A DNA stretch of 64,000 nucleotides from Otariodibacter oris (GCF_009684715.1 NZ_CP016604.1:883262-947261), one strand, 5' to 3'; counted from the first letter of the stretch, positions 19,326 through 29,446 are shown. The notes: generated by a model not told the origin, from the letters alone. Translations and numbers: made by a program.

Positions 19326-22300
19326 AAGGTTATTTAACATTTTCATTTTAATATTATTGGGGATAAGCATGTCACCAATAATGGCTGCTGATCCAGATTC
19401 TCTTTTATCTATTACTAATATTCAAAACAGACTAAATTCTGTAAAGGAGATAGCCCCTAAAGATGAAGCTGCTTTACTTGCAAAGAATTTAGAAGATACA
19501 TTATCTTTTTTAGAAAAGGCCAAAACTAATCGGGAAGAGATTACTGTATTAGAGCAAAAGATCAAAGATGCCCCATCTACATTGAAAAAGTATCAAGAGA
19601 ATATACAAAATATAAAAGCCGATATGAATAATGTTCAGGGTATTTTTATTGGTTTACCTATTTCTAAATTAGAAGTCCAGCAATCTGAAATTAATCAGCA
19701 ATTAGAACGTATCCGTGAGCAACTAGATAGTGTTGGTTTAAGTTTAGTAAGTTATCGTTCCGCATTAGAATCAACTCGTACTCAGATTTTAGATAATAAT
19801 CTAAGAGCTGATACTTTGGCTCGTTGGAAATATAATAGCAAAGCGAGTAAATCATTAATAGATAAATATAATGCAGAGTTAGATTATATTGATGTGAATA
19901 ATAAGTATAACTTAATTTTAGGACAAAATATTGATGTACTTATTTCTATTGATGAAAATAAAAAAACAGAACTAACTTTTAGACAACAATTATTACAACA
20001 AAAATTATTTGCATTACAAGAGGAATTAAATGCAAGTCGTTTAAAAGAATTTGAAGATCAAGCAAAGCAAACTCAGCAAAATAAGGAAGATAGTAATATT
20101 GCTAATCCAGTTATTCAGTATGAGTTTGGTTTAAATTCAGATCTAAGTGAATATTTGGTTACACAAACGCAAAAAACAAATTCATTATCACAAGAAAATC
20201 TAAGAATAAGAAATGTATTAGATGCTTTAACACAGACCAAACGAAATATTGAGGAGCAAATTAGTGCTCTCCAAGGGACATTAATTTTATCTCGTATTAT
20301 TAATCAGCAGAAAGAGTCTTTACCAACAGATGGGGTTATTAAGGGATTATCTAAAGATATTAATAACTTACGAGTTGAGTTGTTTGAGACAACGCAACAG
20401 AGAGACGAATTATATGATATTCCCAAAACGATTGAAGAGCTACAAATAAAAAATAATTTAATATTTACCAATGAGGAAAAAGGAATATTAAATAATATTT
20501 TTAAAGAAAGAGAAAAGATTTTTACAGATTTAATTAAATCTTTTAATTCTCAGCTGAGTTTATCTAATAATATTGAATTAATCCAAAAGCAAATTATTCA
20601 ATTAAGTGATGAATTAGAACGTCAATTACAGCAACAAAGTTTTTGGGTGAAGAGTAATAATCCAATTGATCTTACATGGCTAGAAAATTTTCCCCAAAAA
20701 TTAATCGCAGAGATTACAGAATTATCAAGCTATGTTAGTTTTGAAAATGCTAATCAAAATTTGTTTTCGAAGTTTTCTTTTTTATTCTTTTTTGTAGTGG
20801 TTTATGCCGTCATCCATTGGAAGAAGGAGGCAATTAAGCATCGATTATCAGTAATTGCAGCAAAAGTAAATACACTGAAAAATGATAATCACTGGGTAAC
20901 ACCAGAGGCAATATTTTGGACATTGATTCTAACATTACCTGGTGCACTCGCATTTTTAATTTTTTCAACCATTTTAATGTTGTTCTTTTTTTCAGATCCC
21001 TTAGTAGGTTTTACATGGCTAACAGAAATATCTATATATTGGTGGTTTTTTGCTACAACTCTAGAGTTATTTAGACCTCATGGATTGGCTTATTTGCATT
21101 TTGATTTACCTCAAGCAAGCAATCTTATTTTTAGACGCATTATTCGTCAATCTGTATGGATTGTTGTTTTATTAGTTATCTCATCAACTTTTTCAGATGT
21201 AGATACGATAGGGTTTAATAATGATGTTATTGGTGAAGTGGTCACAATTGTTGCTTTGCTACTATGTTTTTTTATCGTGAGACCTTGGTTAGATAAGGGG
21301 ATTTGTGAGTATCGTAATGCTGTTTTAGAGGATGGTTCAAAAAGAAGCATTGGATTATTTAATTTATTGCGTTTAGTTTTATTTATTGTTCCAATTTTTT
21401 TAATCGTATTGATCATCCTTGGTTATTACTATACAGCTGTTTATATTATTGAACACATTATTAAAAGTTATTTAGCTGCACTAGTTTGGGTATTTGGAAG
21501 ATATTTTGTCTACCGTTTTTTAACTATTTCATCTCGGCGTATGGCATATCGTCGTTTACAGAATGAACGTGAATTGCTTCGTTCGCAAGATGGAGAAAAA
21601 GTAAAAGAAAGGGCAAAAGAGGATACAAAAGAAGAAAAAATTAGGATTTCCGTAGTCAATCGTCAACTTTTCCATGTGGCAGATCTGATTGGATGGGTTG
21701 TTTTATTTGGATTTCTTTATGCTATTTGGTCAGATTTAATTAGTATTGCTTACTACTTAAATGGAGTTGTTCTATGGGAGCAAGTAGAAACAACCTCACA
21801 AGGTGTAATGGTTGAATCTATTACATTACTCAATATGCTACGCTCAATTGTGTATGTAGTCGTTACGTATGTGTTGGTAAAAAATATCTCTGGAATTTTA
21901 GAAGTTGCGTTCTTTTCTAGAGTTAGATTATCAAAAGGAGCACCTCATACAATTATTGCTGTTTTAACATATTTTATTGTTACCTTAGGAAGTATTGCAT
22001 CATTTTCAGCATTAGGGTTATCTTGGAATAAGCTCCAATGGATATTTACAGCTCTTTCGGTTGGTCTTGGATTTGGATTGAGAGAGATATTTGGTAGTAT
22101 TATTTCAGGGATAATTTTGCTGTTTGAACGTCCAATAAGGGTTGGAGATAAAGTTACAGTAGAACGATATACGGGGTTTGTATCAAATATTAGATTGCGC
22201 TCGACAGTATTAGTTGATAATGAGAAGAAGGAAGTGGTTTTACCAAACCAAGCTTTTGTTACAGGACGTTTCATTAACTGGACATTGAATAATTCAATGA

Positions 22301-22635
22301 CGCGTTTACGAATTATGCTGAAAGTAAGCCATGATGCTGATCTAGATTTAGTGGAGAAATTGTTATATCAGATTGCTGATGAAGCACCTAAGGTACTTAA
22401 AGATCCAGAACCAGAAGTTAATTTATCAGATATTGGTGAAGGTTGGGTTGAACATGAATTTGTTGCATGTGTCGGAGAATTATGGGAGAGAGTACCAACC
22501 CGTAATTTACTATATAAAAGAATTCATCAAATCTTCAAAGAACATGGTATTAAATTTGCATTTCAACAGGTTGATGTACATCTTCATAATGATGAAGACG
22601 CTATGGTTCAGAAATCTATAATACAGCAAGGATAA
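19318..22635 (+). CDS. mscK: MscK/KefA-type large mechanosensitive channel
   Basis: 1105 aa, the size of KefA/MscM-like channels. Order: signal peptide (1-23, ending IMAAD), a periplasmic coiled-coil region rich in Gln and Leu (about 24-470), then about eleven membrane segments from about 480. The MscS pore and beta domain is at about 880-1010: LSVGLGFGLREIFGSIISGIILLFERPIRVGDKV, then VSNIRLRSTVLVDNEKKEVVLPNQAFVTG. The pore helix Gly/Ala pattern and VGDKV turn are clear. It releases solutes on osmotic down-shock. K+ dependence (true MscK) cannot be read from sequence. Confidence 0.88.
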   Translation: MFKRLFNIFILILLGISMSPIMAADPDSLLSITNIQNRLNSVKEIAPKDEAALLAKNLEDTLSFLEKAKTNREEITVLEQKIKDAPSTLKKYQENIQNIKADMNNVQGIFIGLPISKLEVQQSEINQQLERIREQLDSVGLSLVSYRSALESTRTQILDNNLRADTLARWKYNSKASKSLIDKYNAELDYIDVNNKYNLILGQNIDVLISIDENKKTELTFRQQLLQQKLFALQEELNASRLKEFEDQAKQTQQNKEDSNIANPVIQYEFGLNSDLSEYLVTQTQKTNSLSQENLRIRNVLDALTQTKRNIEEQISALQGTLILSRIINQQKESLPTDGVIKGLSKDINNLRVELFETTQQRDELYDIPKTIEELQIKNNLIFTNEEKGILNNIFKEREKIFTDLIKSFNSQLSLSNNIELIQKQIIQLSDELERQLQQQSFWVKSNNPIDLTWLENFPQKLIAEITELSSYVSFENANQNLFSKFSFLFFFVVVYAVIHWKKEAIKHRLSVIAAKVNTLKNDNHWVTPEAIFWTLILTLPGALAFLIFSTILMLFFFSDPLVGFTWLTEISIYWWFFATTLELFRPHGLAYLHFDLPQASNLIFRRIIRQSVWIVVLLVISSTFSDVDTIGFNNDVIGEVVTIVALLLCFFIVRPWLDKGICEYRNAVLEDGSKRSIGLFNLLRLVLFIVPIFLIVLIILGYYYTAVYIIEHIIKSYLAALVWVFGRYFVYRFLTISSRRMAYRRLQNERELLRSQDGEKVKERAKEDTKEEKIRISVVNRQLFHVADLIGWVVLFGFLYAIWSDLISIAYYLNGVVLWEQVETTSQGVMVESITLLNMLRSIVYVVVTYVLVKNISGILEVAFFSRVRLSKGAPHTIIAVLTYFIVTLGSIASFSALGLSWNKLQWIFTALSVGLGFGLREIFGSIISGIILLFERPIRVGDKVTVERYTGFVSNIRLRSTVLVDNEKKEVVLPNQAFVTGRFINWTLNNSMTRLRIMLKVSHDADLDLVEKLLYQIADEAPKVLKDPEPEVNLSDIGEGWVEHEFVACVGELWERVPTRNLLYKRIHQIFKEHGIKFAFQQVDVHLHNDEDAMVQKSIIQQG

Positions 22636-22638
22636 AAT

Positions 22639-23721
22639 ATGGCAGGGAATAGTATTGGAAAAATATTTAAAGTAACTACCTTTGGCGAATCGCATGGTAT
22701 TGCATTGGGTTGCATTGTGGATGGTATTCCACCTAATTTATCGCTTACAGAAGCTGATATTCAGCCTGATTTAGATAGACGTAAACCAGGTACATCACGT
22801 TATACTACGCCAAGAAGAGAAGATGATGAGGTTCAAATTCTATCTGGTGTATTTGAAGGAAAAACAACAGGTACAAGTATAGGATTGATTATACAGAATA
22901 GTGATCAACGTTCTAAAGATTATAGCGATATTATGGATAAATTCCGTCCAGGACATGCGGATTATACCTATCAGAAAAAATATGGTATTCGAGATTATAG
23001 AGGAGGGGGGCGTTCCTCTGCTAGAGAAACTGCTATGCGAGTAGCGGCCGGAGCTATTGCCAAAAAATATTTGAAAGAAAAGTTTAGCATTTTAGTTAGG
23101 GGATATTTATCGCAAATTGGCTCGGTGAAGATCAATTCAGATAGTGTCGCAGATATTAAGAAAATTGATTGGGAACAGGTTAATAGTAATCCTTTTTTTA
23201 GTCCCGATCCTACCGCTATAGAACCTTTTGATAACTTAATTCGAGATCTGAAAAAAGAAGGAAATTCTGTCGGAGCAAAGCTAACAGTTATTGCAGAAAA
23301 TGTACCTGTTGGTTTGGGAGAACCTGTATTTGATCGATTAGATGCTGATTTAGCCCATGCCTTAATGTCAATTAATGCGGTAAAAGGTGTAGAAATTGGT
23401 GATGGATTTAATGTGGTTGAGCAAAAGGGAAGTGAGCATCGTGATGAAATAACGCCAGAAGGCTTTTTGTCGAATCATGCAGGAGGAATCCTCGGAGGAA
23501 TTAGCTCAGGTCAACCCATTATCGCCCATATTGCATTAAAACCAACATCAAGTATTACAATTCCAGGCAAAAGTATTAATTTAACTAATGAATCAGTCGA
23601 ATTAGTGACAAAAGGTCGTCATGACCCTTGTGTAGGTATTAGGGCTGTACCTATCGCAGAAGCAATGGTCGCAATAGTGTTGTTAGATCATTTATTACGT
23701 TTTAAAGCTCAATGCCGTTAA
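22639..23721 (+). CDS. aroC: Chorismate synthase
   Basis: 360 aa FMN-dependent enzyme for the last shikimate step (EPSP to chorismate). Signatures: [20 protein letters not shown] (5-30), the Arg-rich [57 protein letters not shown], and the C-terminal [17 protein letters not shown]. All conserved His and Arg residues appear intact. Ribosome site AAGGATAAAAT, 3 nt after the channel gene. This is the last gene of the seqA-menE-mscK-aroC run; no hairpin follows. Confidence 0.97.
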   Translation: MAGNSIGKIFKVTTFGESHGIALGCIVDGIPPNLSLTEADIQPDLDRRKPGTSRYTTPRREDDEVQILSGVFEGKTTGTSIGLIIQNSDQRSKDYSDIMDKFRPGHADYTYQKKYGIRDYRGGGRSSARETAMRVAAGAIAKKYLKEKFSILVRGYLSQIGSVKINSDSVADIKKIDWEQVNSNPFFSPDPTAIEPFDNLIRDLKKEGNSVGAKLTVIAENVPVGLGEPVFDRLDADLAHALMSINAVKGVEIGDGFNVVEQKGSEHRDEITPEGFLSNHAGGILGGISSGQPIIAHIALKPTSSITIPGKSINLTNESVELVTKGRHDPCVGIRAVPIAEAMVAIVLLDHLLRFKAQCR

Positions 23722-23795
23722 TTTTGAATACATGATATTTTTTATCATTGAAATAATATAGAGCAATACTTTTCTAATTATTCTTTTAACAAAAG

Positions 23796-24479
23796 TTAGT
23801 TACAATCAATATTAGCTCGTTGAGCAAATCGAGAACCTAAAGAGTATTCTATATCTGATGGAAGATCTGAATCTGATTTTTTGAATTGGCTAATTGATGA
23901 CATATCGGGTGTTGCAGCTTGATCTAATTGAGATGCATAAAGACGTAAAGATTCATCAACTTTTGATTCCGTAATAGAGACAGTACATTGTGATTCTGGA
24001 TCAATAGTTATATCCCTATGATCGAGATAACTCATAGAAAGGTAATAAGTTGGTTCAAACGTGAATAGTTTGAATGTGTGTCCTTTTGTTTCCACAGGGT
24101 TTAATAGTGGTAATTCAAAGTCATAGGTGATTCTACTATCTTCAATTTTAATAGAGGGGCTTATAGGGAGTTCATCAAATTGAATCCGTTTATCTTTTTC
24201 ATTGTATAATCGGCTAAAAAACTGGTTTCCCATTATATATAATGAGAGTTCTCCAATGATGTCTTGTTCCGCTCTTTGCTTATCTTCTGCATTTTTTAAT
24301 TCATAAATTAACTGTGATGAGGTTATTTCATCTAATCTCCAACTCATGTCAAAGCCTCTTAGCTTATTGTCTTCTACAAGAACTTTATTTTTCATATCAA
24401 TAAATGTATGTGGGTGAGCTAAGAGATTTTCTGTAAAGAATAAATAGCTGAGTAAAATGATAAGGGCATATTTTTTCAT
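23796..24479 (-). CDS. ZevA-like periplasmic protein, DUF1007 family
   Basis: About 227 aa. The start is the ATG at 24479, with GGAAACC before it; a TTG 9 nt upstream is in frame. Signal peptide YALIILLSYLFFTENLLAHP, then the DUF1007 mark HPHTFIDMKNKVL right after cleavage, with a potential metal-binding His pair. In Haemophilus influenzae the DUF1007 protein ZevA works with the NiCoT-family ZevB in zinc uptake. The usual membrane partner is not next to it here. The protein ends in a Cys-containing RANIDCN. Confidence 0.75.
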   Translation of the reverse strand: MKKYALIILLSYLFFTENLLAHPHTFIDMKNKVLVEDNKLRGFDMSWRLDEITSSQLIYELKNAEDKQRAEQDIIGELSLYIMGNQFFSRLYNEKDKRIQFDELPISPSIKIEDSRITYDFELPLLNPVETKGHTFKLFTFEPTYYLSMSYLDHRDITIDPESQCTVSITESKVDESLRLYASQLDQAATPDMSSISQFKKSDSDLPSDIEYSLGSRFAQRANIDCN

Positions 24480-24542
24480 GGTTTCCAACTTGATATTAGC
24501 TATATTTTAGCTAAATTAATGAGCCAATAGGTAGTAATAGAT

Positions 24543-24573
24543 AAAAAGCGAACAGAAAACCTGTTCGCTTTTT
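24543..24573 (-). terminator. Terminator of the alpha-hydroxyacid oxidase gene
   Basis: AAAAAGCGAACAG and CTGTTCGCTTTTT form a perfect 13-bp stem around AAAAC. Located 25 nt after the oxidase stop. Confidence 0.85.
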
Positions 24574-24597
24574 CTATCAAATTAAGAAATACAATGA

Positions 24598-25923
24598 TTA
24601 TCCGTTATAAGTATTAAATTTTACATTTTCACCGACAATATCAATGTAGCTAGGATCTAAATCTGATAATTTTCCAGCTCCACTTAAGATCATTGCTGAA
24701 ACTAAATCTTTATTTAAGAAATCAATCACAGATTTAACACCTTGAGAGCCACCTAACCCTAAACCGTATAAAATTGGACGGCCTACAGCAACTGCTGTTG
24801 CACCCATAGCTACCGCACGTACGATATCAATACCACGACGAACACCACCATCTAAAATGATTGGTACACGTTTATTTACAACTTTAGCAATAGCAGGTAA
24901 GGCAGTCATGCTTGCAGGAACACCATCAATTTGACGACCACCATGGTTTGACACTTGGATTGCATCAGCGCCAGCTTGAATAAATCTTTCGGCATCGTCT
25001 GGACGTAAGATACCTTTAACAATAACTGGTAAACCAGTAAAGCTTTTAATGAATTCAATGTCTTTAGTTGTTAAAGCTGTTTTTTGATTGAAGAAGTCAC
25101 CAGTACCACCCATTTTTGGATCATGGTTACCGAATGATCTATCTGGACGGAAAGGGCTACCCATAGCGATGAAGTTTTCTGGTTGGCCAGGACCAAGTGC
25201 ATCAGCTGTTAAAATGATTGCTGAATAACCTGCATTTTTTGCACGAGTTAACAATGATTTAGTCACTTCTTCATCATTGTTATAATATAACTGGAACCAT
25301 TTAGGGCCTTTAGTTGATTCGGCAATTTGTTCAAGAGTTGCATTTGATGCGCCTGAAGAGCAGTACAAAGTATTTGCTAACTCTGCACCTTTAGCTGTTA
25401 ATTGTTCTCCGCTTTCGTGGACCATTGCGTGAGCACCCATAGGAGCAACAATGACTGGAGATGCTAGATCTAAATCCAATAATTTAGTTGAAGTATCAAT
25501 ATCACTCCAAGATAAACCTACTAAGCGTTTTGCTGCTATGCGGTAATCATCAAATGCACGACGGTTTTCATGCATAGTCCACTCTGCACCAGCTGCACCA
25601 GATACAAATTCAAAACCAGCTTTTGGAATAACTTTACTTGCAGGTTCTTCCAAACGTTCAAGACTAACAACTTGAATTGGTTTATCTGCAGTACTTGCAC
25701 CGTAAGCTGTTTTAGTTGCTTTTTTTGCACTTGTTGATTTGTCTGCTGCAAATGCTGGAGCACTCATAAATGGTAATGTACTTAATCCAACGCTAGCTAC
25801 ACCTAAACCTAGACCTGCAGCACTAAGAAATTTACGTCTAGATAGAGTTTCTTTTTCCGAAACTCCTACTGTTGTAGTTTCTACTTCTTTTACAGAAGTA
25901 TCTAATTGATGAGATGAAGTCAT
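24598..25923 (-). CDS. TAT-exported FMN-dependent alpha-hydroxyacid (lactate) oxidase/dehydrogenase
   Basis: 441 aa. The N-terminus has a twin-arginine signal: LSRRKFLSAAGLG (27-39), a hydrophobic stretch and an APAFAAD cleavage site near 58. The mature part is an FMN alpha/beta barrel of the lactate oxidase, glycolate oxidase and L-lactate dehydrogenase family: FEFVSGAAGAEWTMHENRRAFDD, APMGAHAMVH, QLYYNNDEEV, PVIVKGILRPDDAE, the catalytic SNHGGRQIDG, and LDGGVRRGIDIVRAVAMGATAVAVGRP. TAT export fits a folded flavoprotein acting in the periplasm. Whether it passes electrons to quinone or to oxygen (making peroxide) cannot be read. Divergent from the secreted MBL-fold gene. Confidence 0.87.
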   Translation of the reverse strand: MTSSHQLDTSVKEVETTTVGVSEKETLSRRKFLSAAGLGLGVASVGLSTLPFMSAPAFAADKSTSAKKATKTAYGASTADKPIQVVSLERLEEPASKVIPKAGFEFVSGAAGAEWTMHENRRAFDDYRIAAKRLVGLSWSDIDTSTKLLDLDLASPVIVAPMGAHAMVHESGEQLTAKGAELANTLYCSSGASNATLEQIAESTKGPKWFQLYYNNDEEVTKSLLTRAKNAGYSAIILTADALGPGQPENFIAMGSPFRPDRSFGNHDPKMGGTGDFFNQKTALTTKDIEFIKSFTGLPVIVKGILRPDDAERFIQAGADAIQVSNHGGRQIDGVPASMTALPAIAKVVNKRVPIILDGGVRRGIDIVRAVAMGATAVAVGRPILYGLGLGGSQGVKSVIDFLNKDLVSAMILSGAGKLSDLDPSYIDIVGENVKFNTYNG

Positions 25924-26322
25924 ATTTATTCCTCAATATTTGATGAAGATGAAAGAAATTGCAAGGCAAGTTTATTGACACATTATTTGTAATAATATTA
26001 TATCATTTTTGCATTGCTAGTTGTTTTATTAACATAATAACCATAAATATTTAATGGTTATTTGTTTAAAAAACTTTGCTAATGTTAATTCTTTTTTTTT
26101 AAAATGTAAATAATTGAATAAAAAATAAATGAGCGTATAATGCCAACCAATGTCCTTAATATTTAATGTTTTTTTATTATCAATTAATGGTAAATAAATA
26201 ATTTATAAATATTAAAAAATATATTAAGAGGCATTAATCTAAAGTATTAATATTTTAATAGATATATTATTTTTATAATTTATTGGTACTTTTTACTTTT
26301 GTTTTAGTTTGAGGATTTTAGT
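25924..26322. promoter_or_regulatory. AT-rich divergent intergenic region (399 bp)
   Basis: Very AT-rich, with many homopolymer tracts and no supportable reading frame. It must hold the promoters of the divergent oxidase (-) and MBL-fold (+) genes. I see no clear operator palindrome. The ribosome sites are GAGGAATAAAT (minus) and GAGGATTTTAGT (plus). Confidence 0.5.
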
Positions 26323-27273
26323 ATGTCATTTAAAAAAACTTTGCTAGCTCTAGCAAGCATGACTTTCTCTTTGGGTGCAGTTGCTGCATCTGATACTGGT
26401 GTTGATGTTGACATATCCCAATATGAAAATCGTACAATGTTACCGGATATGACTGTAGGTATGTGTGATACTGTTGCACCTACATTGGTCCATATTAAAG
26501 ATAACTTATATCGCCATACAAATGGTGCAGGTTTAGCCGTTCATAGTGGTCTGGTTATGATTACTGATGAAGGCGCTGTGGTTGTGGATGGCGGAGCTAC
26601 CTGTGCTGCAGAATGGCTTAATAATGAAATTAAAACTCGTTTTAATGTTCCTGTAAAATATGTAGTTTTAACTCATGCACATGCTGACCACATGGCTGGT
26701 AGCCAAGTATTCCAAAAAGCAGGTGCAACAATTGTTGCAAATCAAAGAGCGGTTGAACCAATTGTTGGTGAAAAACTTCCTTATGCTGTACCAAATCGTG
26801 TATTTGATAAAGATATGACTATTAGTATTGGCGGTGAAACTGTTGAATTACATCGTGTCGCACCAAGCCATTCAGATAGTATGATAATGGTATTATTCCC
26901 TCGCCAGAAAGCCCTACAATGTACAGACGTGTGTGAAAGTAAGAGTATGCCATATAATGACTTCTTAGATTTCTACTATCCAGGATGGATTGATACTTTA
27001 AATTGGGTATTAGAGCAAGATGTTGATGTTATTGATGTTGGTCACTATGGTTTAGCAACAAAAGAAGATGAAAGAGCTTTGCGTGATTACATGGTAGATT
27101 TACATGATCAAGTGCTTCATTTAGTGCGTGAAGGTCAATCTTGGGATCAACTTTACCGTAATGTTAAATTTAGTCCAGATATTCAAGATTGGATTGGTTT
27201 CAATAATATGAAAACATTAAATATTGTTGGTATGTATCGTTGGGTTTCTAACCACCGTCGTGGTGAATGGTAA
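26323..27273 (+). CDS. Secreted metallo-beta-lactamase-fold hydrolase
   Basis: 316 aa with a Sec signal (KKTLLALASMTFSLGAVAAS, cleavage near 21-22). The MBL core has the zinc motif HAHADH at 118-123, GATCAAEW after the DGG turn, a third metal residue His in VAPSHSDSM, and a fourth in VGHYGLATKEDE. This variant is like periplasmic MBL proteins of the SoxH/quinoprotein-relay group, not an antibiotic-resistance enzyme. Three extra Cys residues (48, 94, 199 region) may form disulfides or bind metal. Its pairing with a TAT-exported hydroxyacid oxidase suggests a shared periplasmic pathway; the substrate is unknown. Confidence 0.8.
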   Translation: MSFKKTLLALASMTFSLGAVAASDTGVDVDISQYENRTMLPDMTVGMCDTVAPTLVHIKDNLYRHTNGAGLAVHSGLVMITDEGAVVVDGGATCAAEWLNNEIKTRFNVPVKYVVLTHAHADHMAGSQVFQKAGATIVANQRAVEPIVGEKLPYAVPNRVFDKDMTISIGGETVELHRVAPSHSDSMIMVLFPRQKALQCTDVCESKSMPYNDFLDFYYPGWIDTLNWVLEQDVDVIDVGHYGLATKEDERALRDYMVDLHDQVLHLVREGQSWDQLYRNVKFSPDIQDWIGFNNMKTLNIVGMYRWVSNHRRGEW

Positions 27274-27314
27274 TCATTCGAATAATTTCAAATAAATTTG
27301 AATAAATAAAGAGA

Positions 27315-27350
27315 AAGCCGTGCTTATTTTTCAGAAGCATGGCTTCTTTT
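27315..27350 (+). terminator. Terminator after the MBL-fold gene
   Basis: AAGCCGTGCTT and AAGCATGGCTT pair (one G-U) around a 9-nt loop, followed by a T-rich run. Confidence 0.75.
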
Positions 27351-27600
27351 TATTTAATACCTATAGAAAGATATAATGTATTGTTTTTAATGATATATTT
27401 TAATTGAATTAAATTTTTATTTAAGTTATTTAATAATTTAAAAAATTATATTTTATTTTTATTAGCAAATATATTTTAATTATTTTTATTAAGATAAAAT
27501 TATATTACTATTAGAAATATGAATAGTAATTTATAAAAAACAATAAATTTCTGTGCGTAAATTATACATGAGTATAATTAATAAGCTTATAAATGATAAG
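27351..27600. other. AT-rich spacer with no recognisable gene
   Basis: About 250 bases of very AT-rich sequence between the MBL terminator and the pyrH promoter. I found no reading frame or RNA structure that I would support. Confidence 0.5.
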
Positions 27601-27602
27601 AG

Positions 27603-27631
27603 TTTTCTCGAAGCATGAGATGCTTTATAAT
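27603..27631 (+). promoter_or_regulatory. Putative pyrH promoter with palindromic spacer
   Basis: A TATAAT -10 at 27626-27631 follows a perfect palindrome AAGCAT-GAG-ATGCTT (27611-27625) that occupies the -35/-10 spacer. A regulator bound there would block the promoter. The -35 (TTTTCT) is weak. Confidence 0.45.
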
Positions 27632-27670
27632 GACGCGATTTTTCCTTAAAACAAGACAAAGAGGTTAAGA

Positions 27671-28384
27671 ATGAGTACTCCAATTTATAAACGTATTTTA
27701 CTAAAACTTAGTGGTGAAGCATTACAAGGTAGTGAAGGGTTTGGTATCGATCCTTCCATTCTAGATAGAATGGCTATTGAAATTAAAGAATTAGTGGAGA
27801 TGGGAGTTGAAGTTGGTGTAGTTCTTGGCGGGGGAAACTTATTCCGTGGTGCAAAACTCGCTAAAGCAGGGATGAATCGTGTAGTGGGTGATCATATGGG
27901 AATGCTTGCTACAGTCATGAATGGACTTGCAATGCGCGATGCTTTACACCGTGCAGAGGTGAATGCCAAATTAATGTCAGCATTTCAGTTAAATGGTATT
28001 TGCGATACTTATAACTGGTCAGAAGCGATAAAAATGTTACGTGAAAAACGTGTCGTGATTTTCTCTGCTGGAACAGGTAGTCCATTTTTTACCACTGATT
28101 CAGCAGCCTGTTTACGTGGTATTGAAATCGAAGCTGATGTGGTATTAAAAGCAACAAAAGTTGATGGAGTATATGATAAAGATCCAGTTAAAAATCCAGA
28201 TGCAGTATTGTATAAAACATTAAGTTATGAAGAAGTGATCGATAAAGAATTACAAGTTATGGATTTAGCTGCATTTACTTTAGCTCGTGACCATGGCATG
28301 CCAATCCGTGTGTTTAACATGGGCAAGTCCGGAGCATTACGTCAAGTTGTATTAGGTACAGAAGAAGGGACTACAATTTCTTAA
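27671..28384 (+). CDS. pyrH: UMP kinase
   Basis: 237 aa hexameric bacterial UMP kinase, making UDP from UMP. Signatures: [12 protein letters not shown] (7-18), [61 protein letters not shown] (phosphate and nucleotide loops), [12 protein letters not shown] and [12 protein letters not shown]. Length and motifs are normal. It stands alone here, flanked by a promoter with a palindromic spacer and a terminator. Confidence 0.97.
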   Translation: MSTPIYKRILLKLSGEALQGSEGFGIDPSILDRMAIEIKELVEMGVEVGVVLGGGNLFRGAKLAKAGMNRVVGDHMGMLATVMNGLAMRDALHRAEVNAKLMSAFQLNGICDTYNWSEAIKMLREKRVVIFSAGTGSPFFTTDSAACLRGIEIEADVVLKATKVDGVYDKDPVKNPDAVLYKTLSYEEVIDKELQVMDLAAFTLARDHGMPIRVFNMGKSGALRQVVLGTEEGTTIS

Positions 28385-28436
28385 TGTAATTTTTTAAGAA
28401 TATAATTATAAGAAATTTTCTTCATAATTTTTATTT

Positions 28437-28474
28437 AGCCATAAGGTATCAAGGGATTCTTTGTGGCTTTTTTG
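28437..28474 (+). terminator. Terminator after pyrH
   Basis: AGCCATAAG and CTTTGTGGCT pair imperfectly with one G-U, followed by TTTTTT. Confidence 0.6.
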
Positions 28475-28543
28475 TTAATGAACACCTAAATGTAAATATT
28501 TTTGCAATTTTTTGTAAATGCATATAGACTCCAAAAACATATT

Positions 28544-28618
28544 AGTCGGGGTGCGATTTTACTTGCTGAGATAATACCCGTGAACCTGATTCAGTTAATA
28601 CTGCCGTAGGAAACTAAC
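28544..28618 (+). promoter_or_regulatory. TPP riboswitch (THI element)
   Basis: Contains the conserved thi-box order: GGGGTGC, CTGAGATAATACCC, GTGAACCTGATTCAG, and a 3' TGCCGTAGGAAAC. These are the P2/P3 and P4/P5 TPP-binding parts. It lies about 100 nt upstream of thiZ and should switch off the whole thiamine salvage operon when TPP is high. A plausible promoter (TTGCAA, 15-bp spacer, TATAGA) ends at 28528. Confidence 0.96.
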
Positions 28619-28720
28619 ATTATGTCAAAATATATACTATTCAAATTCTACCTGTCTTTTATTTTCTATTTTAAATCATCATCTATTTAGCAACATCTTA
28701 CTATTTGCAAGGTGTCTGAT

Positions 28721-29446
28721 ATGCGTAGCGTAATGATTGACAATCTAACCTTAGCATTTGATCAACAAGTGCTATTTAACGATTTTTCTTTTAGCCTAGT
28801 CAAAGGGCAATGGACTACATTACTTGGTAGTTCAGGCGTGGGAAAATCAACTTTACTTAGGGCGATTGCGGGCTTAGAAAATGAAGCCATTCAACAAGGA
28901 AAAATAGATTTCTCTCCTCAATCAAAAATTGCTTGGTTAGCCCAAGAAGATGCCTTATATCCTTGGCTCTCTATTTTGGATAATGTCCAACTTGAAGCAC
29001 ATTTATCAGGGCGTAAAAATCAACAAACAGTAGAAAAAGCTAAAGCGTTACTTGAACAGGTAAAGATGATAGAGCATATTCATAAAGCGCCTTATCAACT
29101 CTCTGGTGGCCAAAAACAACGTGTTGCTCTAGCAAGAACTTTAATGCAAGAGGCTGATATTATTTTGATGGATGAACCTTTTTCTGCATTAGATGCAGTA
29201 ACGCGTTATCAGCTACAAAATCTTGCCTATACTTTACTCAAAGATAAAACAATTTTATTGATCACCCACGATCCGCAAGAAGCTATTCGTTTGAGTCATC
29301 GTATAGCGATCTTAAAGGGGAGCCCAGCAACCATTACTCATCAGATATCTTTACCCGATGATTTACCTCGAGAGTTAAATCAAGAATCCCTCTGGAAATT
29401 GCAGAAAGAATTACTCGACGAACTTGCAAGCGGGGATTTAGTATGA
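28721..29446 (+). CDS. thiZ: ABC transporter ATP-binding protein for thiamine precursor (ThiZ)
   Basis: About 241 aa ABC ATPase. The ATG at 28721 is preceded by AAGGTG; an in-frame GTG at 28712 lies within that ribosome site. Walker A LLGSSGVGKSTLLRA (about 33-47), Q-loop LAQEDALYPWLS, signature LSGGQKQRVALARTL, Walker B DIILMDEPFSALD, and switch His in LLITHDP. First gene of the TPP-riboswitch operon. With ThiX and ThiY it imports HMP-type pyrimidines (formylaminopyrimidine in characterised homologues). Overlaps thiX by 4 bases. Confidence 0.92.
   Translation: MRSVMIDNLTLAFDQQVLFNDFSFSLVKGQWTTLLGSSGVGKSTLLRAIAGLENEAIQQGKIDFSPQSKIAWLAQEDALYPWLSILDNVQLEAHLSGRKNQQTVEKAKALLEQVKMIEHIHKAPYQLSGGQKQRVALARTLMQEADIILMDEPFSALDAVTRYQLQNLAYTLLKDKTILLITHDPQEAIRLSHRIAILKGSPATITHQISLPDDLPRELNQESLWKLQKELLDELASGDLV

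Noticed and set aside
26323-27273. Antibiotic-resistance beta-lactamase
   Set aside because: The protein has the MBL fold, but the overall pattern is that of periplasmic housekeeping MBL proteins; nothing specific to B1-B3 lactamases was seen.
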